Shown here in pieces: positions 1-12,648 of a DNA stretch of 64,000 nucleotides. A program made the translations under genes and the position numbers. The stretch's first letter is position 1, and every line of letters starts with the position of its first letter. The DNA comes from Bugulina stolonifera (Eukaryota; Bryozoa; Gymnolaemata; Cheilostomatida; Bugulidae): NCBI GenBank assembly GCA_935421135.1, contig OW285192.1, forward strand, positions 4,073,501 through 4,137,500, written 5' to 3'. The notes under the pieces were generated by a model. The model was not told where the DNA came from and ran no database searches. It was given only the letters and a program-made list of their open reading frames with translations.

Positions 1-145
1 AGAGCTGCCGGTTAGATTGAACTATATTGATGCTGCAGTTTGCCTCAATCTCAGTTTTTTATAGGACTAGATAAAAAAGTGGTTTGGTGGGTGACCATCA
101 TATTTATGTGCTTGTGCACCATGAAGTTATGTTACCATGTTGAAG

Positions 146-330
146 GTGGTGCTGCCGGTATATGCTCTCCCGATGGCCGTCACTTGGCTATGATGCCTCA
201 CCCAGAGAGATGTTTCCTGACCTGGCAATGGCCTTGGATGCCAGAGGAATGGAAGGGGAAGGTACAAACATCTCCCTGGCTGAAGATGTTTAGCAATGCT
301 TATGACTGGTGCAAGGAGGCCACGTGCTAA
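146..330 (+). CDS. PFAS: Last exon of phosphoribosylformylglycinamidine synthase (partial)
   Basis: This is the C-terminal exon of the purine-synthesis enzyme that converts FGAR to FGAM using glutamine. The reading frame shows the end of the glutamine-amidotransferase domain: AAGICSPDGRHLAMMPHPER, followed by WQWPWMPEEW and SPWLKMFSNAYDW. It stops at TAA (328-330). The PHPE motif carries catalytic-triad His and Glu residues of the class I amidotransferase. The exon start is placed after the AG at 144-145, but this is tentative. Bases 2-38 read ELPVRLNYIDAA in another frame and may be the preceding exon. The NPNGS segment expected between them was not seen, so the join is unresolved or the gene may be damaged. 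The rest of the gene lies left of the window. Confidence 0.8.
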
Positions 331-3300
331 TAATCTGATATAGTCTCTATACATGCTAAAGCAATATGGATATAACTAATCATTATTATACTGCTCAATG
401 CCATTTAGCGGACTACACACGCCCGTCAGCTCTGATGTCAGTCAAGTTGTAGTCGAAGGAACCATGTGCATACAGTTACCTAGCCACTAGTCTTGCCAAG
501 TATTTACTCTTGTTTGTGTGTTGACCATCTCATTTAATCTTACCTCATTTTTATACTAGTCAAGCAGTCGTCTCATTGTAAGCTTATATTCTGGTTTCTG
601 ATGTATCATTGTATTCGCTTTATATTCCATATTTTATACTTCTGCTATGCATAATAAATTCATGCTGCCACAAGCAAAGTACATGTTTATGTCGCTATGT
701 CATTAGTTCGGGCCACTAAGCGAACATCACAATGTGGTAAATTTTTGAAGTTGCACCCTTCCTTGAGCTGAAAGTACTATTTGTTTTCATCTAGATGTTT
801 CTACATCTCCAAAAAGAGTTGAATTCAGTCAGTTAACTACGTACATCACCTGAGTGTAGAACGAATACATCTGAAATCAGCAATGTCTTTCAGCATACAT
901 TAGTTATTACTAATTTCAACATGAAAGCATCGACCATCCAGTACAATGAATATAGTCTGTAGTATCATTAGTGTATAAATGGTATAATGGGCTTAGGCAT
1001 TATTATGTATGCAGCATCCGTCCTAGTACGCAATATTTTGCTTCCATTATGATGATGGTATTATATGGAAATTCAAAGTTAATCACATATGCGTGCTTCA
1101 CAGTGAAATATGCCACATGTTGTTTCTTTAGCCAATGGCTCTAACACACACTGACTGTCATTTAATCATTGAATGAGATCTACAATGTATGAACGTACAT
1201 GTACTACATTATTACTACTATTTCATGATAGCATTCATTCTGACAGGAGTTGTCTTCTTATTGGAATGTTATTGCGTGGTCAAAGAGAGTGCTCTTTGGC
1301 GTGGTCCTTTAGTCGTTTTCTATCGTTTTAATTTTATTTTAACGCCGACGGTACTTGAAGGGCCGCATGGTGACCTTTAGTTCCGTTTGAGTAGCAATTC
1401 CAGTATAATGGAACTTGACCTGAAAAATAGGCCTATCAAAGGGCGTTATCAATCACAATAGAATAATTTTGACCAATCAAGATTCGAACAACCGTGTCAC
1501 CTTCAGCTGTTCATCTGCCACCGCCAGCTTTGATTGACCAATACAGTCAATCTTTCCAGGGCAACCAGTTATAATTATATATTTGTGATTCACAAATAAC
1601 GCCAATTTTTAAAGTTTTCCAAGATTATACAGGAGTTATCTCACATACAGGCCTTTAGCATCTTCTGAAGTTTTGTACCACGTGTAAACTGTACCACAGA
1701 ACCAAATAACACATCTAATCTAGGTATTCAAAACGCGAGAAAATCACGTGACTAAACTGCGTTCGCAGACCTGTGTTAATTTTCTCCAGCCTCAGGGCGC
1801 ACACTGGGCGCACACTCATGCTTCAGGAAAAGTTCAATAACTCTAAACCTATTAGGTCTATCACCATAAAATAAATTGTATTGAATTAACCACAAACCAC
1901 AGGCTACATTCCCAGTGTCAATTAACCAATCACTATGCAGGGTGAGCCACTGTAGCCCCTCAAAAGTCATAATTTTCATGTAGTCTAATAACAATGGTGC
2001 ACTATGAGAAATGTCATAATTTATGTTTTATCTTATGCGAAAATGTCTGATTAACCTAACTATATACTTTGTTGTAGCTGATGCCTTCTACATCCTTGAA
2101 AATTAACAGATTAAAACCAAGCTGTCAGAAAAAAAATTAGTTTTCATTTCATTTTCTTCTGTCCAATAAGGTGACCGCCTTGAGCGAAACAGCCAATCAG
2201 CACGCATGATTTCTTCGATAGAGTTATCTTCTCTTATGAGCAGTGTTGTAGATTATGATAACAAGCTCTACCTACATGTACCTGTTTATCAGGTACAGCC
2301 ATGTATTGCATTATGCCATAATTATCATGGAAATGCTACACATGTATTATTATACAATAAGCTGCATGGCAAGATTATTTATCCTTTACTTGAGTAGTTC
2401 CTGATGAATTTTCAGACTTGATTCTGAATTCGAAGCTCTATTCTTTGGATATTCAAGTGAAATTAAATATTGAATATTCTAATTATGGAACACCATCTCA
2501 CAGCATATTAGCCATATACATCATTACATGTCTCTTTAGATGCCTACTATAATAATTAGAATTAACATGCTCTAGTGATATAGTAATAGTTGTGCCGATG
2601 TATGATCATCTGCATAGACGAATATGTTGTTTTGTTGGGTACAAGTCGGCATGCTCATGACTACATGCATATTATATTAATATTGTTATATTGCTGTCAT
2701 TGTGCCATGTTGATGACACACTTGATATATCAGAATGGCTACCTTATAGTTGAAATTGAAAAGCCTAGGTTATATTTCGTATACAGAATATATAAATTGT
2801 AAGTCAATTTCAGTTGTAGATTAATTGTAGGGCTGTTCCATTGCACTTCTAGTCTGTCTCCTGCTCCAATCCAGTTGGCTATAAGGTAATGGTATACTGC
2901 CAGCTACTATCTACACTCTTCATGCACATTGTTTTTGCTCTGAAACATAAAACATGTTTGATGAGTAGTTGTATTCTGTGCAGCTTTTTTGGAGTGATGG
3001 TCATTCATATAGTCATGTAGCCATGCACATGTATCTGTGTTGGGCTGCATTACTATTACTAGTAGGCTGCATATTACTAGTAGTCTGCATTATTACATAA
3101 TATACCCTATATGAAACTACATGTATATTGTACAATATGAATAGTAGGCATACATGTACTAGGCATTGTGGCTACACTGCATTGCCCATGATTTAATATA
3201 ATGCCTACTAACCAATAGCTGACGAGTATGCTAGCTCTTAGTAAATAACATACCGCATGGCGTAACGTCGTAGGAATTAGCTTTGACTAAGCCAACGGAG

Positions 3301-3990
3301 ACTTTTCCCTACCTCTGGGTAGGGCAAACAGCTCATCTTAAAACACTTGTAACATGAAAAGTATACACAGTAGATACACAATTTACATATCAAAATGATG
3401 CTGAGATGTTGCTCTATCCATTTATGCAAAAATATTATCAAAATTGTTATTTTGAAAAAATGGTTTGGAATACCTATCTAATCTGAGTTGGTAAGTGCAG
3501 TGTGCGCCAGACTGACTCCGTGGGAGTGTATTAGCCTTTCCCATTCCAACGAGCTGAAGAAGCATTGGATGAGTACATGTTTGACTAATTATGATTAATT
3601 ATAATAGTAAAATATACGTAAATTTTAATCGAACCTAAATCTTGAAAAAACAAGAGTATCTATCTAGTCTAGGCTACTAGCCAGACAAAGGCGAGGCTTA
3701 TATCCCAGAAGCTGGAATTCCAATCTGAATCTCATCTTGATCTGGAGCATGTAGATGTCCTTTAACATCAAAAAGCAGGATCATAAATAATAATTCCAAC
3801 TAAAAAAGTGTAGCCCCACAGTATACTCGGAAGGGTATACTATTAGCGTGTGTGCAGTGCCGTTACATCTGGGTAAAATCTGAAATTTGACTTTCATTCT
3901 ATATGCTTATACTTTGGTACAGCACAGGCCAAACAAACCTAAAATACACCTAGGAATGGTGTAAAGGGCATTGTGATGGGTTCCTCAAAA
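331..3990. other. Intergenic region, no gene recognised
   Basis: AT-rich sequence lying 3' of PFAS. A possible polyadenylation signal AATAAA for PFAS is at 653-658. Short open frames at 1189-1380, 2206-2397 and 2590-2802 show no family resemblance and no flanking splice logic. I see no RNA gene or clear transposon end here. Confidence 0.5.
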
Positions 3991-3999
3991 AGCCAATTT

Positions 4000-4393
4000 A
4001 GGAGCATAAAATTGTTATGCGTTCCACATCTAAAATACGCCTCATCAGTGTGGGACCTCAGTTTGAGTTTAAAGCAGAAGATCAACATCGTTAAGGCAGT
4101 GCAGGACCATGCATCCAGGTTCATCGCTAACCTCATATGAAGAGAGAGTGTGAAGGATGTCAATGGGAGGCAGACGAAAGGTAATGTAGGTTGGCCTTCT
4201 GGTGAGAGTACTTTCCGCGGAAGATTAAAAATAACAACAAAGACTTCAGCTATACTGCGTCTCGTACTAAAGGTCTGCCAGAATCTATTAGCATGAACAA
4301 TTATTCGTATTTCAATAGTTTCCCACCTTGGACAATTGAGGGGGCTGAAGACTGATCCACTTTGACACCGTAGCCACCGGAGAGCAATAAACA
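4000..4393 (+). pseudogene. Non-LTR retrotransposon reverse transcriptase C-terminal remnant
   Basis: The + strand reads LKYASSVWDLS, then KQKINIVKAVQDHASRFIANL, which is the conserved region after the RT thumb of Jockey/CR1-type elements (family pattern LEYASxVWDP ... QRRAARF). A stop codon follows immediately. Further downstream, frame-shifted pieces continue (VGWPS, then LVLKVCQNLLA and HRSHRRAINK near 4390). No endonuclease or RT core lies upstream, so this is a 5'-truncated, decayed copy. Two other remnants of the same broad class occur near 40 kb and 57.5 kb. Confidence 0.7.
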
Positions 4394-4449
4394 AGTGATG
4401 CTCACTTTAAATGAAAGACAAAAAATCCTTTTCCCCTATGAAAGATGGT

Positions 4450-5010
4450 AAAGGGACATTTCCTAATGTCAGTTCGAAACAAGATGTTCCGAAAATGTTT
4501 GTTTGGAAAAAATCCTTTTCTAAACTGTACAGATTACATGTGGGAGAACACAACTCAGAAATACTTAATTCTTTTTGGTTGTTCTACAAGTTAGTAACAA
4601 TCAAATAAAAAATAAATGTGGAAACTAGTAATAACTACTATAAGGCTTGGCATGGTAAGAAACCTGCATTGGCCAGATTTAAGTCGTATAGGCCTAAATT
4701 AAATTTAGTAAAATTAATGCATCTTATATTAAATTGAACTATCACAGATGATTAATTCTGTTTAGGATTATACAAGTATTAAATACTGACAATAATTTTA
4801 GAACGAACTTCAGTAAACAGAAAATAGAAATGTTTTTTATTAGTCAAAACCTAAGTGCAATTAAAATAAAACTATATAGGCCTACAAGTTGTGTTCTCCT
4901 ACATGCAATCTGTAGCGTTTCAAAATTGATATTTTCTAAACGAGCATTGTTGGAATTTCCTGTTTCTAACTGATATTTTCATGAAAATTCGCCTAAATCA
5001 TATATCTCTA
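4450..5010. repeat. Inverted pair of about 90-bp degenerate repeats
   Basis: The left arm (about 4470-4565) and the reverse complement of the right arm (about 4886-4985) align over roughly 88 bases with about 75 percent identity by eye. Both share the tail AGAACACAACT and the core CAGATT-CATGT. The spacer is about 320 bp. No terminal duplications were recognised. Confidence 0.5.
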
Positions 5011-5714
5011 CTGCTCCATATGAGGCACGGTTGTTCCACCCCTAGGTGGTTTAGACTGACAATGATCTCTACGTACATCGTTCTATAACTATGTTCTGTT
5101 ACTTATATTTAGTCTTAACTATGTGATAATACAGTTCCTTAAAGTAGTTGACATTGTACATCTTCTCGGTGTCTAGTACTTCTGTGTGACTACAGCTGAC
5201 TCTAACTGCAATGGACTCTAACTGACTCTAAGTCTTTAAAGACTAAAATTGAATCTAGACCCGTTTGCAAACAATTCAGTTTTCCAATTTAAAGGTCGAC
5301 TTCCAAAAGTCTTTTGTCTAAGCCTGGTGTGGAAAATGGGTATAATTTAAATAAAGTAATATGCAGGGAATGGTCTGCTCAAGACTCGATGATGATCACA
5401 GAGTATCAATGAAACTATGGATGGACAAAACAATATTCTGAGATTTTTTAGGACTTCTTAATCATAATGAAGTTGAGATTATTTGTTGTAATCATTAGTC
5501 CATTGACCCTATTCTCAAATTCACCAACATTACCAATCATCTCTGGCAGCTCAATAAATTGTATTTGCTCCAGCATATTATATAAATATGAGGCAGTAGT
5601 ATATAATGCATATGATCGTTTACTGTTTTGTAGGAACTGAATACAAAGGTGTAAATGGGTGATAGTGATTATTAAGTAGTGTTAGCCTAAGACAGCCGAG
5701 TTACTGCTGACACG

Positions 5715-8700
5715 ATGAACACATCAAGTGCGACGTTAACTAGTCTATGGGTAGATGAGACAGGCAGCCCGACTAAGCTCTCTCATATGAGTACTCCTAC
5801 CAAGGGCAATGTAAAGCAAGAGTTTGAGAGGTATATCAGAGACACGGATGGTCTAGGATCATTGGCTAAACAGGTAGGATCCCCTTCCCAAACCTGAGCC
5901 TCCCCCTCCCCCCATTATATCATTTGTTGTTGGTAACTCCATCAAATTTGTGACTAATATTCAATTTGGTTTATATTTTTCGGATTTAAAACTCGGTAGT
6001 TGTTATTTTGCACACCCGCCCTCATAGAGTAGCTGTATGTATGTTCCTTTCATCTCCTGTCCATTTCAGGCTGGTATTGTGGACACCAATGGAGAGCTGC
6101 TATCAATTGGGAGACTGAATGATAGTATAAACCACACAGTTAAACCAGGTCGGTCCATTTGAACATGTCTCCATCCAATCAGGCTTTCCTGAACAGTTCA
6201 TAGGCTCACATCTTGTACCCATTTGTATTGGCTCAATGCGACACATAGGCCTACATCTACTGTAGTGTCTCTTTCATCCCTAATTCTCTATTATAAGCAG
6301 TAGTGTACTCGTTTAGTCCATGTTTTATAGAGAACAACTAACAATAATATATCAACTGTATATTAGATGTATATAAGCTGTATATTATATGTATATGAAC
6401 TGTATATTATAGTATATGAACTGTATATTAGATGTATATGAACTGTATATTAGATGTATATGAATTGTATATTATATGTGTATGAACTGTATATTATAGT
6501 ATATGAACTGTATATTAGATGTATATGAATTGTATTACAGGCACACGACTAGTTTATGTGAGCTCACCAAAAGCAGGCACCTCCAATGCCTCTATACTAC
6601 CCAAAACCAGCATGCACCTCGAGGTAATTCTCCATTGCATTATGAATGCACATATTATTGGAATTGTCTCCCTGTTTACCACAATCTGATAGGTTGTTAG
6701 TAACCACTGGATGCTATATTACACGTATATATTATTGTGTTATATAAGAGGTTGCAGTGTAATGTGTTTAGCCAACTGGTTCATTATCCTCACTAATATC
6801 AGATCCTGTTTTCTACCTACACAGGTGAGTGGGACCGATTCCTCTGGCCACCGTCTAACTGTTCTATCTAACCAAGGAGCCAGCACCTCATTCACACATG
6901 ACCTCAGTTTCACAAGGAAGAGAGGAGCGGATGGTAGTCCTGCTGTATATAACACTATAGAGTCACATGACCTCTCTGATAGGTACGATACTATAGAGTT
7001 ACCCTACCTCTCTGATAGGCACGGTACTGTAGAGTTACCCTACCTCTCTGATAGGTACGATACTATAGAGTTACACTATTTCTCTGATAGGTATGGTACT
7101 ATAGAGTTACACTACCTCTCTGATAGGTACTGTACTATAGAGTTACACTACCTCTCTGATAGGTACGGTACTATAGAGTTACCCTACCTCTCTGATAGGT
7201 ACGATACTATAGAGTTACACTACCTCTCTGATAGGTACGGTACTGTAGAGTTACCCTACCTCTCTGATAGGTACGGTACTATAGAGTTACACTACCTCTC
7301 TGATAGGTACGGTACTATAGAGTTACACTACCTCTCTGATAGGTATGGTACTATAGAGTTACACTACCTCTCTGATAGGTACGGTACTATAGAGTTACCC
7401 TACCTCTCTGATAGGTACGGTACTGTAGAGTTACACTACCTCTCTGATAGGTACGGTACTATAGAGTTACACTACCTCTCTGATAGGTACGGTACTATAG
7501 AGTTACACTACCTCTCTGATAGGCACGGTACTGTAGAGTTACACTACCTCTCTGATAGGTACGGTACTATAGAGTTACACTACCTCTCTGATAGGTACGG
7601 TACTATAGAGTTACACTACCTCTCTGATAGGTACTGTACAGCTACGCATGGAATAACATGAGCATTGCAACCACTAACTCCCAGCTAGTCTGTGATCCAG
7701 AGTTGACTCTGGTGGTTATGGATTGGGGTGGGAATAGTCACCTACATGTAGCTTATTGAATAATTTATCTTTTTTGGTTTGCATACTTTTAATAGCATAT
7801 ATACTACTGCTACTACTACTACTGCTACTAGTACTACTGCTACTGCTACTACTATTACTACTACTACTACCACTACTACGACTACTACTACTGCTACTAG
7901 TACTACTACTACTGCTGCTGCTACTACTGCTACTGCTACTACTGCTGCTGCTACTACTACTACCACTACCACTACTACTACTACTACTACTACTTGTAGT
8001 AAAAGACCCCGTAAGAATGAAAAGGGCAGTAAGGGATTGAGACATTTCTCCATGAAAGTATGTGAGAAGGTAGAGAGGAAGGGAGTCACCACGTACAATG
8101 AGGTGGCCGATGAACTTGTCAGTGAGTTCACTGACCCTAGGTACATACAGTCAGAGCAGGCGCAGGTAAATATGCTTACACTGTACATACGTACTCATAC
8201 CACTACATGATACATAAATAATACATACAGTAATAAGTGTAATACATACAGTAATACATGTAATGTAATGTTTGTGGACTTGTTGTTAGAGTTATCTTCC
8301 CTTTAGATGACTTGAGCTAACCTTAGTTCCAACTATGTTACAGTATGACCAGAAGAATATACGGAGGCGTGTGTATGACGCCCTCAATGTTCTTATGGCT
8401 ATGAACATTATCAGTAAAGAGAAGAAAGAGATTAAATGGATCGGTTTACCTACCAACTCTGCGCAGGAATGTCATAACTTGGAGGTAAGTAACTGCTTTA
8501 TGACATCATCACTATCTACACTACACAGAGTGTACATATAGAGCATACAGTATATTCCCTGTAACTACAGATATGTGCAGTGTATAGCCTATTTTCTATA
8601 CTATAGCTGGAGAAGGCACGTAGGAAGGAACGTATCGCACTGAAGAATCAGCAGTTGCAGGAGCTCGTGCTACAGCAGATAGCCTATAAGAATCTAGTGC

Positions 8701-9419
8701 AGCGTAACAGGGCACTGGAATGTGCACAGGGGACTCCACCTGAGAACTCTGTTATACAGCTGCCATTTGTGATTGTAAATACAGACAAGAAGACTGTGAT
8801 AGACTGTAGCATATCTAATGATAAGTAAGTTACTTACATCTTGTGTTTACTTTACGTGTAAGTAAGTGTAAGTACGTCATCTACAAACAGGTATATTGTA
8901 ATGTATATTCCTGTACCTACATTATGGCTGAATATTTCCTATATTTGCATTCATGTTAGATATATAGTGAGGTGAAGTGTACATACCATTATATAATATG
9001 TATGTTAGAATGAATAGGTTATATCACCAGGTGTACAGAATCAACAGATGGATATCATACATGTGTATACAAACATATAGCTACTATTACCTCTATTATC
9101 TATTTACTCTAATTGCCTAATAGTTGCATGCATTTGTTATCAAATATGACATGTCATCACAGGTACTCTAATTAGCTAATATCCGTACATTCCTTCTACA
9201 TATATGACACTTATTCACAGGTATGAGTACTTGTTCAACTTTGATAACACTTTTGAGATTCACGACGACATAGAAGTACTAAAGAGGATGGGGCTAGCCT
9301 ACCATCTGGAGAAAGGGCAGTGTACCCAGGAAGATCTACGAAAAGCAATCGATATACTACCTCGATCTCTAGAGCATTGTGTACGAGACATCGCTCAATC
9401 AGCGGACAGTACTAGTTAG
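5715..9419 (+). CDS. TFDP1: E2F dimerisation partner DP transcription factor, complete, 8 exons
   Basis: DP proteins pair with E2F and bind cell-cycle promoters in the nucleus. Exons: 5715-5873, 6070-6148, 6541-6623, 6825-6982, 8000-8165, 8344-8484, 8607-8824, 9221-9419. Together they give 1203 nt, or 400 aa (human TFDP1 is about 410). Exon 5 holds [14 protein letters not shown], the start of the winged-helix DNA-binding domain. Exon 6 carries [14 protein letters not shown], the DNA-contacting RRXYD motif at about residues 222-226. Exon 7 is the Gln/Lys-rich dimerisation coil and the start of the DP domain (VIDCSISN). Exon 8 has [20 protein letters not shown], near-identical to animal DPs. 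The exon 4 donor at 6982 is the first copy of a minisatellite motif. Only this phase-2 donor joins in frame with the phase-2 acceptor before 8000. It could be TFDP1 or TFDP2; animals outside vertebrates usually have one. Confidence 0.95.
6344..6536 (+). repeat. AT-rich tandem repeat, unit about 22 bp, in TFDP intron 2
   Basis: Repeated copies of ATATGAACTGTATATTAGATGT, with AATTG and TATAG variants, run up to the exon 3 acceptor at 6540. The array therefore supplies the branch-point and 3' splice-site environment of that intron. Confidence 0.85.
6953..7640 (+). repeat. 36-bp minisatellite of splice-donor motifs in TFDP intron 4
   Basis: Nineteen copies of a 36-bp unit containing CTCTCTGATAGGTACGGTAC and then TATAGAGTTACACTAC. 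The unit is a multiple of three and has no stop in the TFDP frame, so exon 4 could read on through the array as a 12-residue repeat ([12 protein letters not shown]). In 17 copies the motif is AG|GTA; in two (near 7020 and 7520) it is AG|GCA. The first copy provides the inferred exon 4 donor at 6982. Confidence 0.95.
7796..7996 (+). repeat. CTA/CTG triplet repeat ending at TFDP exon 5 acceptor
   Basis: About 200 bp of imperfect CTA/CTG triplets run directly into TACTTGTAG at 7991-7999, the inferred 3' splice site. No conventional pyrimidine run is present, so the triplet array stands in for it. All frames are open because of the period, which yields artefactual poly-Leu and poly-Thr frames. 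Confidence 0.9.
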
Positions 9420-9481
9420 TCATGGGTGAGTATTGGCTTGGCAATAATTCTCTATTTATATAGTCATATTATGATAATATA

Positions 9482-9596
9482 TTAGTCCTCTGGTTATATG
9501 GTTTCCTGGTAATATAGTCCTCTAGTAATATAGTCCCCTAGAAGTATGGTCCTCTGGTAATATAGTCCCCTGGTAATATAATCCTATATTTAGTCC
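9482..9596 (+). repeat. Degenerate 18-bp tandem repeat 3' of TFDP
   Basis: About six copies of TAGTCCTCTGGTAATATA, with CCCC and CTAG variants, lie 60 bp downstream of the TFDP stop. Confidence 0.75.
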
Positions 9597-12500
9597 TATG
9601 TAACATAATATATATACACAGTATCTAGTAGCCTACATGGATGTATGCTTGTATTTTGTAGGTGTTGGATATCCGTGTATACAGAGAATTTCTCTATCGA
9701 ATGTGTAAGTAGATTGTGCTGTATATAGTCTGTTTAGATGACCTTCACCCTTTGATGACCTTCAGCTTACCTCCCCTGTTGTCTATACCTCTACCCTGGA
9801 GATCCACACACACCTCTGTATAGATTAAGTGGATGAAAAGTGAACGTTCTATCAATGAATTCACATGTATTTTTATATTTGATTTGTTGTACCTGGTGGA
9901 ATGTATTTTATTCTGAACATAGTTGTGCCCGTATAAAAATGCCTTCTCACTTTTCTAGGTGGATATGTACATAGTAAAAACATGCTTTTTAAATTTAAAT
10001 ACACCACTGTGGGCCAACATAGCCTGTATATAACTAGCCCCATCCACATAATATGGCATTTCACCTACTCATATCATGATACTATAATATTATATTTTTG
10101 TTATTTACGCTGAATGTTTTATCCTTGTGCAAATGTGTCAATTGGGATGTTAGCTGCATTTCTTTAGTTTGCAGAAAACACCTGCAACTAATTGTATTGT
10201 CTGTAGATTGACTCTCATTATTTTTGTTGTATATAATTAGTAGCGTAATTCTGCACCATTACAATATGCCGCTAGCCACACCTTAATGTCATTTATACTA
10301 AATATTGTATCATTTTATTTTTATCTACATGTAGTTCGCATTTTATGTCCAATTGGACAAAGTACACAAATCATAATAATGTACAAACACCTGTTTATAG
10401 TTTTAATTTCATTATATTTTCTCACTCTAAACTGATTTCTTTTTATGTTGTTTGCTATCCAAAAAATAAACTCTGAACGTAACTTGAAGGAGTGCTGGTG
10501 TTTGTGAATAGCCTGGGGGGCTTGCAAGGGGTAACCACAGACCACACCCCAGGCTATGTCTATTCCCTCCTTTGCACCTAATATATAGTGACTACTAGTA
10601 TAATATTATTATCTTGACTAGTAATAACAAGTGCTCACAAGTACCTCTACTTGCTCTATACTTATACTATGCTCATTGTTACTACTACCCTATTATTATA
10701 TAGGTGCCACTCCTTTGTGACTAACTAACTTCTGTGAAATACCACAATGGCTATTTGCTATTGGTGAGATTCATAGTAGATAATGGACTAGATGTAAGGT
10801 TGAGCCGAGATAGTAACTGTGATATCAGATATTAACCTTGCTATAACCACAAGTAGTGAAACTTCACAGCCTATAAAAGTTATCTCTGCCTACTCAGTAG
10901 GAATAAAAACTAATGAGTAGTAATAGTTTATTATAATACAAGCTTCATTTTATTGAGAAGTTTGTGTATTATAATTATTGGTTATATGCGTTTACCCCCA
11001 GTGAAAGGCTCTTTGTTTGGGGCACATGCTGTTGATGTATAAACAACAGTTTAGTGTACAGTAAATATACATAGAGTTTGAAAGAGGTAGCAATGTGTTA
11101 GTAAGCTAACCATCTGCCTGCTCCCTTTGTAGATAATAATTATACACCAGGACTAGCAATAATAGGCCAATATCCTAACAAAGAGGTAGTGAGACTATCA
11201 AGGCTTATCTTACCACTGTGGTCACTACAAACTGTTTGTTACTCACTATTGCAGTCCATTTGTATAATAATCCTATGCCATAGTTATCTCCTCTATTTCC
11301 TCATTTAGAACCCCTATCTTGAGTAGCTACATAACAGGCTACATAAAGTAGTACACGAAAAAATATTATATCTTTACAGCATGACCTAATGTGCTACACA
11401 ATGGTAAACCAACGTATCCATCTTTCTGCTTGTGGCAAACAGGAACAGGTAATATAAAAAATGTTATTCTGTGTAGAGGTATAAGCTATAAGAGGGTGTA
11501 GGTACTGTAGCCAACCATTGATGATGTATTTGTATTATTGTTCTGTTGCAGCGCATTATAAAGACAAGATTCCCATCTGCCAGAAGAACATAGCAAATTT
11601 CTGTAACACATATTTGTTTAGTCTCACACAAAATTCTAATTACACTATTATAACGTGAAGTTGCCCTTTCTCTTTGGCTTTTATCAAGATAGAGGATTAA
11701 CATAAATAAGGGAGGACAACTTCACACTGTAATCAACAGGCCAAAACAACAACCAGTCAAAATGGTATGGGATAGCATAAGATAGGGACAGCAGTTGGAT
11801 ATAATTAACTACTTGACAGTTAGTAGAAGATAATTATAATTCAATTATAACAGGAACAGGTAAAATAGTGACGAGTTTATGAGCTTTAATATAAAACAAA
11901 GGTAGTTAGTCTCAGCACAATTTTTGACTTGAATGTAATGTAAACAAACAGTGTGCAGAGCTTTGGGTACAACTTGAAGAAAATTAATACTGGCAGTGCA
12001 TGATATTTTACATGGAGATACTATAATGTATAGGATATAGACTAATATTGTAATAATATGACAACACACTACATATCATGACCTCATTGGTATACAGTAC
12101 ATGTACATTTACTGCAAGCACAACCTTGTGCAATGTCTTCATGCTCAACAAAGCTGACAAGTTTTGTGCATTTCAAACTTAGAGCTAACTGGCAGTATTG
12201 TGTATTGTGCATGAAGAGAAAAATTACTCTTCTAGTATCTCTTCTAGTATCTCCTTGAAGTAAGTGTTATAGCCTAACATTATCTCATGCACTGAGGAAC
12301 TTTGAAATTGGATTCTTTTTTCGCCAACAGTACAGAATCCAAAATGTCAAATTCAACTGGCTTTAGCCTTTCCTAACACCCGGAACTGATTTTGCAATTA
12401 CCGTTGCTCTCTATTTAACACATAACAGTTTTCTACTTTATTTTCCAACACCAAAGTATAATATTCCATTGTTGAGACTTACAATATTCCTAATAAATAT

Positions 12501-12648
12501 TGATAATTGCTATCAATTACCTTTTTATTCAATGTGTTATTATCACTATCGGTCGTGTACTCGTGTATTGATTTACAAAGTAAATGTATATGTAATATAT
12601 TATTTGATTACAAAAATTTGTTGATAGCAATTTATTCAGCAAAAGAGT
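9597..12648. other. Intergenic region between TFDP and CATSPER4
   Basis: AT-rich, and contains the TFDP 3' flank and the presumed CATSPER4 promoter side. Short open frames on the minus strand (9873-10064, 10321-10545, 11464-11703, 11845-12069) have no recognisable domains and are treated as noise. No structural RNA was recognised. Confidence 0.5.

Noticed and set aside
1189..1380. 63-aa plus-strand frame with hydrophobic start
   Set aside because: Short, isolated, no family resemblance or splice context.
7756..8040. Long poly-Leu, poly-Thr, poly-Ser and poly-Val frames on both strands
   Set aside because: Produced by the CTA/CTG triplet repeat; only the end of the region (from 8000) is real TFDP exon.
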